This document shows positions 12,774 through 23,269 of a stretch of DNA of 44,091 nt, piece after piece. The stretch spans positions 1-44,091 of the forward strand of contig WHUZ01000182.1 in assembly GCA_015179045.1 (NCBI GenBank), given 5' to 3'. Position 1 is the first letter of the stretch; each line of letters begins with the position of its first letter. Position numbers and translations under genes: made by a program. The notes under the pieces are model-generated. The model worked only from the letters and a program-made list of their open reading frames with translations. It had not been told where the DNA came from and made no database searches. This DNA is from Kalaharituber pfeilii. Its lineage: Eukaryota > Ascomycota > Pezizomycetes > Pezizales > Pezizaceae.

Positions 12774-13511
12774 TGTTATGGGTGTGAGGTGCTTAGCTCC
12801 AGCGGATGCTGAAAGGGACTAAATGTTATAGCTATGGTAAGGAAAACAGTGGTGCTAACATCATCCCAAAAGTGTGAATATGGCAGGTCAGAATGGCTAT
12901 GAAGGTATATACAGTAGACTGAAAGGGCAGCTACTTGGCAGGTAGTATGCAGTGGAATGGAGCGATTCACAGACATAATAATAGAACAATAGGTTCAAAG
13001 TTATAGAGAAACTTAGGACACTGCTAGTATCTTAATTCTTCTAACTATACTATTGCTAGCTAGCACTTATATAGACTTCAGCATAGCCATATATGAGGAG
13101 TTAATAAATAAATAATTGGCTAGCTCTGCAGTGATTCCTTATCAATACCAATACCATAGTAATAGACATACATAATAAAAATATGTAAAAATAGTATAGG
13201 ACAAAGATAACGAATGTATTAATATATGTACATATATAAATAAAGCTTCTATAACTCAAGTGTATGCATCAAGCTGCATTCCAGATAATACACCCTTCCA
13301 TAGTACTGCCCTATCTGAACAATGCAAGAATTAACAGCTAAGCCTAATAGGTGATCAGTCTAGTCAATTAGCATTAGTTTTATGTTGAATTACAGGGTCA
13401 GCATTTTCCCCTTGATAGGTAAGTCTTTACCTTTAGCCATGACAGCTAGTTAGCAGTAGAACTCTTGCCTCTTACCATAGTGGTAGGTAAGTTTCTACTC
13501 TAGCTATAATA
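12774..13511 (-). repeat. Gyp-1 LTR B (3' LTR of nested element B-C)
   Basis: 738 bp, TGTTATGGGTGTGAGG...CTATAATA. It is homologous to LTRs A, C and the GC-rich copies. The right flank matches the Gyp-1 3' end (TTACTCCCCTATTTAGG). The left flanking 5 bp read on the minus strand are TCTAT, matching CCTAT beyond LTR C apart from one C/T change. Confidence 0.85.
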
Positions 13512-14082
13512 TTACTCCCCTATTTAGGATACTTGTATTGAGTAACAATTACTAATAGAAAACCAAACTAATTAGGATTATAGATCTCATACTTTGGCTA
13601 TTAGTATATCTTATATGTGAGGTAATATACAAGCTGAACTACAGTTGCCCGTAACTGATGGTGAGACTGGTATGTCTTTCACTCATTATCAGTAAGCTAT
13701 TAAAAACCTTCTTGAAGATAAAACCCAGTAGAAAAAAGTCTTTGTAAGGAAAAGGTACTTATGTTAATGAACTATCTGAGTAGCATGGCTGTACAGAATT
13801 CTCATTTATATGATATGCTCTGTCTCATAAGCATCAATACTTTATTGGACCATGGGATCCTAAAGGCTTTCTCAGATGTTGATTATAGAACTTTCTGATA
13901 GATTCTAACAATCTATAAAGATTCCCAACTATTTCCTAAATCTCATTATCTCTACTATAGTTTTATTATAGAAGATGTGAAGATACTATTTGGAAGTCTA
14001 TATTACATACTCTCTATAATACCAGATATTCCACATCAGAGACTCTGTCTGTCTGGGAATGGTAGGTGAAAGAGCAGTATAA
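13512..14082 (-). repeat. Internal remnant of deleted Gyp-1 element B-C
   Basis: 571 bp in place of the about 4.4 kb internal region of the fuller copy. About 13512-14068 aligns with 10465-11030 (3' UTR and the end of the integrase region). It then jumps straight to the primer-site flank GAAAGAGCAGTATAA next to LTR C. All gag and nearly all pol are gone, while primer site, polypurine side and LTRs remain, so this is a non-autonomous deletion derivative. Confidence 0.75.
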
Positions 14083-14820
14083 TATTATGAGTGTGAGATG
14101 CTTGGCTCCAGTAGGCACTAGAAGAGACCAAATATTATGGCTATAGTGGGGAAAATGGTGGTACTGGTATCATCCTGTAAGTATGAATATAGCAGGTCAG
14201 AATAGCTACGGAGGTATATACAGTAGACTGGAAGAGCAGCTACTCAGCAGGGAGTATGCAGTAGAGCAGAGTCATTTATGAGTATAATAATGAAAGAATA
14301 GAGTTAAAGTTATAGAGAAACTTAGGACACTATTAGTGTCTTAATTCTTCTAACTATGCTATCGCCAGCCAGTGCTTATATAGACTTCAGCATAATCATA
14401 TATAAGGAGTCAATAAATAAATAATTGGCTGGCCCTATGATGATTCCTTATTAATGCCAATACTATAGTAATAGACATATGTAACAAAAATATGTAAAAA
14501 TAGTACAGGACAAAGATAATGAATATACTAATGCATGTGCATATATAAATAAAGCTTTCATAACTTGAGTGTATGCATCAAGCTACATTTTAGATGACAT
14601 ACCCTTCCATAGTACTATCCTATCTAAATGATGTAAGAATCAATAGCCAAGCCTAATGGGCAATCAGTCCAGTCAATCAGCATTGGTCTTATATTTAATT
14701 ATAGGGTCAATATTTTCTCTTTGGTAAGTAAGTCTTCATCTTTAGCTATGATAGCTAGTTAGCAGTAGAACCTTTGCCTCTTGCCATAGTAGTAGATAAG
14801 TTTTTACCTTAGCCATAACA
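14083..14820 (-). repeat. Gyp-1 LTR C (5' LTR of nested element B-C)
   Basis: 738 bp, TATTATGAGTGTGAG...AGCCATAACA. The left flank is the primer-site side (AGCAGTATAA, 14073-14082). The right flank begins ATAGG, i.e. minus-strand CCTAT, which forms the target duplication with the sequence left of LTR B. Confidence 0.85.
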
Positions 14821-16941
14821 ATAGGGAGACTTCACATATAAACTCTCAAAAGAGATTACATAATCCTAGCTTTAGTGAGGAGGTAAGTAGTATACCTATT
14901 TCTCAGAAAAAACATTAACATATTATAAGTACTAGTACTCACATATATCAATTAATAGAATATCACCCTCTTCAAATGTATTATCAGAAAAACAGAAAGC
15001 AACTCAACCAGAGTGCAAGAACTATCAAATATACTATGCTTTAGGATACAATGGACTTAGATACAATAATGTATCTACTAATATTTATAACTTTAGCATC
15101 AAACTCAAAGATAAATTTCTTACTCCCTTGATAAAAGTTCCTAATAAAAGATGAAACAAAGTCAACAGAGACTTATCAGACTTTTTCTGGAATGCTATTG
15201 ACTTAGATACAATTAATAATGTATCCATGAATATCAATAACTTCAGTATCAAAATCAAAAACAAATTTTTTAATCATCTAGTAGGAGTTTAGAATAAACC
15301 TTCTTGGTAAGAGTCTAGAACCAAAGGTGATATAAGATTAATGAATGCCTTGTTAGATTTTTCCCAAAATACCAATAGGATGTATATAATCTAAAGTAGA
15401 GGAAATAGAATTGGAAATTAAGATACTAGAAAATGAAAACAAAAATGAAAATAAATTATTCTCAAGAATCTTGATCACCATAGGTCTTGCTTGTTACCTT
15501 ATCTTCAACTTCTTACCTAGTCTGCCAAGAAAAGAATTAGTGCAGAGGCTACATAGTCTATAATAGCCCTAATGGTCTTTCTAGTTTTGAATTTTATCTT
15601 GCAACTGATAAGGTTGCTATGACAGAAAGTCCTACAAGCTGAGTAGGGTCCCTATCTACTATAAGTTAGATAGTTCAGTAATCCTCTCAGATCTGTCAAT
15701 AGCCTATGAGATGGCTAGAATCTGTTTTTATCTTCTTTTGGGCTAGTTAAGAGTGAATTTATAACTTCAGGGTATTTTACTTTTTCTTTATCTTTCTTCT
15801 TTAGCTTCAGTTAAGTTTTCACCACTTCTTTTCATAGTATAATATGATCTTGTATCTGATACATCAGCTATCTTTTTTGTGAATTAGTTCTTCAAGTATA
15901 TTATTACTTTTCTTATTCTTCGAAGATAGAGGTGACTATATTATAGAGCTACTACTAACAGAGGTGATGTTTGTTATAGTAGTAGAGGGAGTAAAGCCCT
16001 TATTCTCAAGCTTTCCTAGGGTATTAGCAATAGAAACTTCCATTAGTTTCAGTTGCTTCAATACTCAAAATAACCTGCTAGAAGGTTTCAGATATCTTCT
16101 GAATGCTGGCGGAGATGTCAAAAATGAGGACAGGGTTAGAGGTCTTTACTATGTTATTGTACTAATACTTTATTAATTTCAATTAAAAAATCTTGCATCT
16201 TACCCTACTGCTTGTATCCAAATATTTCGAGCCTCAGTAATAGCTGAAGAGTTCCAGAAGATTGTATATAGTAGGGTAAAAGCTATAGCATATAATGCTG
16301 ATTGATTCTAATAGAAAAGGTGAGGGGAGAGCCCTTCAAGTAAGAGGTTTCATTGTTGACAGTAATTTGCAAACTCCTAGTCTATTAGTAGACTAGAAAA
16401 AGAAAGTTATTAAGCTTTTTATCATACTCATCAAACTTTTCTAAAGAGGGAATTTTTGCAGGAAGTAGAGGAGGTAAGAAAGGCCTCTCAGCATTAACTG
16501 ACTTATAGAGATAAGGAGAAAGTATTGAATCTCAGACTCAGCAGAAGCCATAAGGAGAGATATGAAGAGGAGAAAGGCTTTATAGCAATAACTAACTCAT
16601 GGAGATAATGAGAAGGTAGAGGAGGAGAGAAAGGTCCCATAGCAGTACTTGACTCATATAAAAAATGAAGAGGCATAGAGTCTTGTACTTGACGAGAACT
16701 GCAAGGTGAGGTACAAGAAGTAGGAGCAGTATTTGTACCATCAATACCTGGCAGAGGAGATCTTTCAGAATTAGGTTTTAGTGTGCCATACAATTTGCTA
16801 ACTCGAGTTGAGAAAAATTTGTAGGTTGTAGAAGAAACTACACCATTAGTACCTAGTGAAGGAGATGCTTTGGAAAAGAGCTTTTCAGACCTAAGTAGGC
16901 TAAGAAGGGTGCACTGGCTATCATTGTTATGGAGTGAGTAC

Positions 16942-17161
16942 TATTATGGATTGCAACTGACTATTTGCAAACCATTACACTAAAAGGTAGAACTACTAGT
17001 ACTACTCAGTAGTGTAGTCGATATATATAGAAGTATCCGTATAAGCCGGTCAGTAACTTGCTTACGTTTGTACATGTAGTCAAGGATCTTGGCTCCCTTA
17101 GATGTCTACATGTACTAGTAATCAGCTTCCCTCTGCTACCATGGCATGCCAAGCCATGACA
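16942..17161 (-). repeat. TRIM-2 3' LTR
   Basis: 220 bp. It contains a TATATATA box (about 17021-17028), the ACTACTAGT motif and a 10-bp perfect inverted repeat GTACATGTAG/CTACATGTAC around 17070-17115. Confidence 0.8.
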
Positions 17162-17369
17162 TTACTTCCCCACAGGTAGAGTACATCCCAAACTCTCTAT
17201 ATATTAACTCCCAGCCACCTGTTACTACTTTAGAGCTTCAATTTCATATGCCACTACTATACTAATTTATAACCAGTAACCAGCATGTAACTGAGAGCTG
17301 CTTATCAAATTCAAAGGTCACTTGCAGTATCTAATATTTGCTATAGGCAAGATTTGAACTGGCAACCCG

Positions 17370-17378
17370 ACTAGTAGT
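17370..17378 (-). other. TRIM-2 putative self-primer binding site
   Basis: ACTAGTAGT on the plus strand, 2 nt inside the LTR, is the exact reverse complement of ACTACTAGT at 17431-17439 in the LTR. It suggests self-priming by the element's own transcript. Confidence 0.5.
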
Positions 17379-17380
17379 AC

Positions 17381-17600
17381 TGTTATAAATTGTAACTAAC
17401 TGTTTGCAAACTATTGCATTATAAGGTAGAACTACTAGTACCACCCAGTAGTGTGGTCAGTATATATAGGAGTATCTGTATAGGCTGGTCAGCAACTTGC
17501 TTACATTTGCACATATAGTCAAGGATCTTGGCTTCCTTAAATGTCCACATGTACTAGTAATCAGCTTCCCTCTACTACTATGGTACACCAAGCTATAACA
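17381..17600 (-). repeat. TRIM-2 5' LTR
   Basis: 220 bp. ACTACTAGT at 17431-17439 lies downstream (minus-strand sense) of a TATATATA box. Its complement occurs just inside the element at 17370-17378. Confidence 0.8.
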
Positions 17601-17858
17601 AGTGCTGGCTAGAATACTAGCTACTGCAATACTTAACTATATATATTTACTAATTACTAGATAACATAAGTTATTATGTTTTATAGCTCTTGCTGACTTT
17701 GAGAGAAAAGAATGAATACATTACCTTAAAATACTTGCTTGTTACAGAGGTTGGTGACATCTCTATAGAAAGGTCTTTGAGGAAGAGAAGGTGACAGATA
17801 AGCCTTCTGGTACTGACATTGTAGAGGCAGGGTAGTAGATGAAAAAAGAGTAGTATAA

Positions 17859-18306
17859 TATTATAAGCATGAGGTGCTCAGCTCTGGTAGGTGCTGGAAG
17901 GGACTGGATATTATGGCTATAGTAAAGAAAATGGTAGTACCAGTGTTGTCCTATAAGTGTAAATACAGTGGGTTAGAATAGCTATAGAGATATATATAGT
18001 AGACCGAAAGAGTAGCTACTTAGCAGAGGGTATATAGTAGAGTGGAGCAAATTATAGATATAATGATGAAACAATAGGTTCAGAGTTATAAAGAACTTAG
18101 AATACTATTAGTATCTTGATTCTTCTAACTATGCTATTGGCAGCCAGTACTTACATAGACTTCAGTACAGCTATATATAAGGAGTCAATAAATGAATAAT
18201 TGGCTGGCCCCACAGCAATTTCTTATCAATGTCAATACCTATAATAATAGGTATATATAATAAAAACATACAAAAATAGTATAGGACAAAGATAATGAAT
18301 ATACTA
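17859..18306 (-). repeat. Gyp-1 LTR D (5' LTR of copy A-D), truncated
   Basis: First about 448 bp (plus-strand left part) of a Gyp-1 LTR, TATTATAAGCATGAGG. The left flank is the primer-site side (AGTAGTATAA), so it is the 5' LTR of the element to its left. Alignment to other LTRs stops at GAATATACTA, where Rep-R begins. I did not find the missing right part. Confidence 0.75.
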
Positions 18307-19329
18307 TATTAGCAAGAAAATTTTTCACATCTCAAGGTATTATATGCATCAGATACACCAATGCCATAGGATGTCAACCACTTTACATAGTAACATACCC
18401 TTTTTACATACTAGGTCTAGATGCTATTCTGAATTGGCTCACCTCTGCAACAGGGGAGCATTTACTATAGTATCTGGCAATTAGTACTTTTTACATTATA
18501 TATTACGAATTTAGAGATATATTAACAACTACAACTTAGACAACCTTACATTGTCAACTCCAGCTTTAAAGTGTCTTCATTATGAACTATAACTCAATTT
18601 TGCCTCTATTCTCAACAACAGCTTTAATTGAGTTATATTTTCAACTATTTACCTATATTCTTAATGTTCCAACACAAACTGTATTATGTTACTGAAGTTA
18701 AAATTCCTTATAGATACAGCATATTAAATGTCTGATATTGGAAATGTCAGATCTCCTTATTAATGTACACTATCTTTCACAGTATTATAGAATATTCTAT
18801 CAATGTAAGTAATACAGGACTCCTAAAATACGAAATTCCAGATATCTGACATGTGCAGTAAGTATAGATTCATGCCTTATTTTTAGTCCAATGTAGTAGT
18901 TACTAATACAAACTTTTATAAATACAATAGATGATATTATGCTTGTAGTTGCTTGGATAGATATTTTACCTCTTGTTCATAATACAGCATACTTTCAATA
19001 CAATACATAAAGACCAGGAGATAATAAATAATCATAAAAGTAAGAAATAGTAATAAAAGAGGAGGAAACAAGTGGAAAGTGATATAAAGCAGATACAGTA
19101 TATAGTTTCACTATTAGTTTGCAGAAAACAAGATATTAAACAACTCAAAATAAGAGACAATTAGGAATAAGAGAGAAAAGGATACGTCAGAGAATATGCA
19201 GAGAAAAGGAGGTAACAGATATAAAAAAATCAAAAAGATAGGAAAAGCTAAGAAAGCAAAGCTAGGAAAGTAAAGCCAAGAAAGCAAAGCTAGAAAAGCA
19301 AAGCTAGAAAAGCAAGACCTAATACAATA
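18307..19329. repeat. Rep-R copy 1, unclassified dispersed repeat
   Basis: About 1 kb AT-rich repeat, shared with 40700-42551 once TRIM-1 is removed. Homology starts near CAAGAAAATTTTT and ends at CCTAATACAA. There is no long ORF. It contains an 11-bp inverted repeat (ATAACTCAATT / AATTGAGTTAT, about 18587-18650) and a minisatellite near its right end. This copy keeps more C/G than copy 2. No convincing target duplication is visible, so it could be a long LTR, a non-autonomous DNA element or a truncated piece. Confidence 0.65.
19247..19316. repeat. 14-bp minisatellite, five units, in Rep-R copy 1
   Basis: Five head-to-tail 14-mers of the form GCTAGAAAAGCAAA with small changes. The same site in copy 2 (42514-42541) has only two units. 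Confidence 0.85.
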
Positions 19330-20150
19330 TGTCAGTACAGCATACTAGTCCTGACACTGTGCATCCTGCTCAGTAGATATATCACTTTGAGCTGGAGTTG
19401 CCTGTTATATAGTAGTAGGCTGGTCTCTATAGAGGCAGCGATTGAACAGCTGCTCTCTTAACTCTATCTTATACTGATCCATATTGCCTACCATACTATA
19501 CACTACTATCTCCTAGTCTACAGGCCTTGTTTTTCAAAGACGCCAATCTTTCACCTCTACCTTTATATTTGCTATAATAAGATCTTAGACCTGGTCTGAA
19601 TGGTCCTCCCAAGCCTTGATAAGGTCATCATAAATAGCTTGTCACATGTTAGTAACTCTTCTTATAATATCAGATTTATACTTATAAAAGGCAGTTTTAA
19701 ATTTGAACTCAATACTGTTTTGATTAAAAGTTCTAATACTACATGCCTTTAGATAATGCTATATTACACTGGCTACTAGGCAGATAAATTATTTGTTTAT
19801 TCTATCTAGAAATCTGGGATTAATATTGCCCTGCATTTTTGTACCTATAAAGTACTTGTTTCAGATTAGCTTAACAATCTCTTCAGCTATAAACTAATTT
19901 TTCATCCTTTATAAGAGTAAGTATCGCTTCAACCACTTGTCGCATCAGAGTACCTACTATACAATATTTCCCCTCACATTCAAAATGGTCATAGAGTAGC
20001 AACTCCTTTACTTTGGTAGCTTTTGTCTCTACTAAGAGATAGTTAAGTCTATACAGATTCATCACTGTATCTCGGCATTCATATATCAACTGTGATCTCA
20101 CTCTCGAATGGATGCTCTTAAGCTATAAGATATCAGCAATCATTCTGGTC

Positions 20151-20215
20151 CTGTTAGAATAAGATGTATTAAGTTACATATGAATTATTAGGTTTAGTTT
20201 TAACTTTATACTCAC
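20151..20215 (-). other. Second spliceosomal intron (65 bp) in broken gene
   Basis: The minus strand starts GTGAGTATAAAG and ends TTATTCTAACAG before GACCAGAATG. It has the same length and the same GTGAGT donor as the other intron. Confidence 0.55.
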
Positions 20216-20545
20216 CCAGCCTATTCTGAGTTATACTTTACGATTCTTTAAGCATGTCTACTACTTCACTAGTACTTAATAGTAGATAATCAAAAAGTGT
20301 CAAATTCCTGACAATCTCCTCCGCCCGGATTACTAACTCTTAATATGTGGCTGGAATGCTGTAGAACGCTCGAGACCAGACCCCTCTATGAGATTGTCAT
20401 TGAACTGGGTTATGAGAGTCAATCTCTGCCTTAGAATCTTGTTGAGATTCCTCTGTGTTGGATTCTGGCTCCTCTTTGTCGTCGAAATTCTGACTTAGGT
20501 TCTCTATATCTTGATCTCTACTATTATCGCTTGAATCATATTCAT

Positions 20546-20610
20546 CTGGAATTATGTATCAAATAAGTGAGTTTAAGGATTCACTAAGAGATAGAGCATT
20601 TTAAACTCAC
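20546..20610 (-). other. Spliceosomal intron (65 bp) in broken gene
   Basis: The minus strand reads GTGAGTTTAAAA at the 5' end, has a CTCAC branch-like motif about 20 nt from the end, and closes with ATTCCAG before ATGAATATGATTC. Size and signals fit filamentous fungal introns. Confidence 0.6.
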
Positions 20611-21008
20611 CTGTGTGATCAGTCTTTTATCTGTTGCTTTCTTAACCATAATATGAACCTTCGATTTCTATACTATTTTTACAGAGAGCTTTGTTGCTTC
20701 TTGCACTTCTCTACTAGTATATTATTATCATTTGTTTTAGCTCTCCTTCTAGTGGATGCACTGCTAGACATTTCAGATGTTGAATCAAGTTTGGTAGTAG
20801 ATGAGAGGAAAAAAGAAGAATAATGAGAAGCAGACAGAGACTAAGTGGAATAGATAGAGTACAAGAGAAAAAATAGAGAATCATGAATCAAAGAAGCTAT
20901 ATATCACTTGATATACTCTTTAGTTTCTCTTATATCCATCAAAATCCTAGTATTGGTATATATATTCTTAGTCTAGGGATGGGTCAGTAGGTATCCTTAG
21001 TTGGAAGT

Positions 21009-21138
21009 TCATGAGATCCTAATACTATGTATTGTATTAGTCGGCCAGTATACTTGGTCCTCACAAGGGAAGCTTATGAGATTGTATTATCTGTACATTG
21101 TGTTAGTCTGCCAATGCACTGGGTCCTCGCAAGAGAAG
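21009..21138. repeat. Two-unit tandem repeat, 65-bp period
   Basis: TTCATGAGATCCTAATAC... and CTTATGAGATTGTATTAT... are diverged copies, both ending in TGGTCCTC/GGGTCCTC and CACAAGGGA/CGCAAGAGA. Differences are largely transitions. Confidence 0.65.
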
Positions 21139-23240
21139 TATGCAAATATTCCATGCGCTTGTTAATTAAACTCTCAATTCAAATTGCTATGAATATGGCA
21201 CTCATTTAGAAAGTATTGGAATAGCTTCAATAAACAAGTATTTATCACAGCCAGAAAGGGAAATAAATATTATAGGTGAAAGGGACAGGTAATGTAGAAG
21301 TAGAAGGAGTGAAGAAAGCAGACAATAGAGAAATAGAAAATATAAGATAAAATAAAAATAAAAACAAAAATAAAAAAAACACAAATACAGATAACAAATT
21401 CAAAATCAAAGACATTCTATTCAAGTTAATCAACCTATCCATGGCATCGGACCGCCTTTAACATGCAGCCACAATTCTACTTCAGGACTGGTAATTATAC
21501 AAATTACACAGAAAAAACTTGCTTTCAGTACTAGGTCAAAGCAAGAATAGAGGAAAACAGTGAAAAGGAATAAAAAAGAAAGATAAAATAATATATTCTA
21601 AAATCAAGACATTCAATATAAAACAACTCAGCTACCTATCCTCAGCATTGGACCCCTCCCATATGACATTTTCTTTACTCTAAACTAATTATGGAGTAAT
21701 TCATAATAGCCTATTCTATGCATTTTGTTTAGTACAAATTAATGAGTGTAAAACTGAAAAACCAATAAGGAACAACTTATCATATGATCTAGCAATAGCA
21801 TTATCTTACTGCTGTTCAGTGATAGCAAGTCATAGCTTTTATTTGGTCTCCTATCTTTTCTTGCATATATTAATGAGAAGGGCTTTGAATGCTTTATATG
21901 CTCGGTTATCATTGCATGCCAAGAGAGTTTTAGCAGATCTTTTGAATCCAACCATTCTCTTAGCTTCATCCTCCAATTTATCTTCCTATTGCTTATCTGT
22001 AATATTATTAGTAACATAATAGTTTTTTAGAGTACTTCTCCATACAGTATATTCCACATCCTTATCTTCCTATCCCAATAGCACCTTGGAGTTGGATATT
22101 TCATCCTTTTGGTAACCATTTTTCCTGCCATGTAGGGTCAGATAACTGATGCGCTGGATATTTAGTCCTATTGTGGGAATAACTCAAAGGAGTGATTACC
22201 TCTGTTGCACAATATAAATGCCGTAAATTAAAATTGAAGTACTATCATACTTATAATTTATAAGATTTCAGGTCCTCAATCATACTCAACGTCAGATTAT
22301 ATACCTAGAGTTCTTTTCAAAAGATGTCACAGAACCTAGAATAAGAGTAGTTTGGTTCTGATATGTACTTGAGAATTGCTTTGTAGGTAGATCAAACAAT
22401 TAATTGTTTGCTTGTTTTAGAGTATACAAAAACATAGATTCTGGTAATGTTTATCTTGAATCCTTATAGCCATTCTAAATATATAGAATAAAGCAACAAC
22501 TCTATCTATTTAATAGACCCTAGACCATCATGGCCATTGCCTGAATCAACAATCTATTTCTAACATTCTGACACAAGAACTACATGGATCTTGATCTCGG
22601 TTTGATCTAATTGGCCTCTTATACTAAAATATACCTAAATTATAATACTGCGCTAGAACGCACTTACCTTCAAATATGTTCTAAAAGACATCCGATTGCT
22701 ACACTAGATCACACTGACCTCAGAACATATTCTGGAAGACATTGGATCCAGAGTATCAGATTGGGACCAGAATACTAGGATTCACCTCTAACATGTATAT
22801 ACTAATCTTGGAACTATGCCCAAGTAGTTTAAGCACTATGTTAGGGTTCTAATCTTAGCAAACCTTATCTGATAATTATGTACTACCTTTTAGGCCAGGG
22901 AGTTTAGGCACAAGAACAGATTTTCTACTGATTTCTTATGCTTAATTTTTCTAAAAAAAAAAAGACCACAGCTTTACACTTCAATCTTTTAGAAAATTTA
23001 ACCTATACTCTTGCGAAGCACTTAGTATACAAATTCTACAACTGACACAACAGGTCTACTATCTGATAGTATAGGTTTTTCACCTTCTATTATAGCCCTT
23101 TTAACTGAAGTCTTTATCTAGAAATAAATACTACTAAAACCTGTTGTCCATATTATTCTAAGCTTTATAGCTGTGCTAGTGCTTATATGGAACACTTGTA
23201 CAAGAAACATCCTGAACACAGATGGAAGCTCATATCTGAG
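21139..23240. other. Anonymous sequence, no recognised gene
   Basis: About 2.1 kb without an assignable feature. 21740-22090 on the minus strand holds a possible eroded coding piece (a frame containing EDKLEDEAKRMVGFKRSAKTLL with TAG stops at probable Gln/Trp codons), but no family is recognised. 21330-21420 and 21570-21650 are A-rich and share a short diverged repeat (CAAGACATTCAATATAAAAC-like, then CTATCCTCAGCATTGGAC-like). It is less RIP-biased than its neighbours. Confidence 0.4.
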
Positions 23241-23269
23241 TGAACAAACGTCTTTGTATACAAGCAATA

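Larger units (their letters stand above)
16942..17600 (-). mobile_element. TRIM-2: 659-bp LTR mini-element
   Basis: Two direct 220-bp LTRs (16942-17161 and 17381-17600; TGTTA...TAACA type) flank a 219-bp non-coding core. Flanking pentamers are AGTAC (16937-16941) and AGTGC (17601-17605), a target duplication with one transition. The orientation is minus: TTACTTCCCCAC (17162-17173) is the complement of a polypurine tract GTGGGGAAGTAA, and the primer side is at 17370-17380. The LTR differences are almost all transitions, so it was RIP-mutated with its host. There is no coding capacity. It sits in Gyp-1 gag. Confidence 0.8.
14821..17858 (-). pseudogene. Gyp-1 copy A-D, gag-protease part, minus strand
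   Basis: Reverse-strand homologue of about 33946-36030. Protease-linker sequence lies at about 14821-15760 and gag at about 16200-16900, including the frame 16503-16793. That frame shares the segment DS(M/T)(P/A)LHFLY(E/K)SSTA(M/V)GPFSPPLP with the GC-rich copy. A degenerate TTTTCR run (about 15429-15456) corresponds to the hexamer repeat at 35569. TRIM-2 interrupts it at 16942-17600. The 17844-17858 end carries the primer-site flank next to LTR D. Confidence 0.7.
19348..20793 (-). pseudogene. Broken intron-containing gene, product not recognised
   Basis: Minus-strand coding remnant. A possible start at about 20772 reads MSSSASTRRRAKTNDNN. After the first intron comes an acidic, low-complexity segment (DEYDSSDNSRDQD, EEPESNTEESQQDSK), then a helical region. 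The longest open piece is 19883-20101, with RSQLIYECRDTVMNLYRL. A C-terminal part ends near 19348. Two GT-AG introns of 65 bp each interrupt it. In-frame TAG/TGA/TAA stops fit RIP, and frames cannot be joined everywhere, so small indels are likely. A disordered acidic N-terminus followed by an all-helical domain resembles several transposon-linked fungal families, but I cannot assign it. Confidence 0.5.

Noticed and set aside
17072..17115. Inverted repeat GTACATGTAG/CTACATGTAC as an independent MITE.
   Set aside because: It lies inside the TRIM-2 LTR and recurs, mutated, in the other LTR.
18302..19331. Rep-R as a simple insertion into Gyp-1 LTR D.
   Set aside because: No matching target duplication was found and the missing right part of the LTR does not reappear after Rep-R.
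21202..21442. Hydrophobic minus-strand frames rich in Leu and Phe that look like a membrane protein.
   Set aside because: They are translations of an A-rich low-complexity tract and have no coding support.
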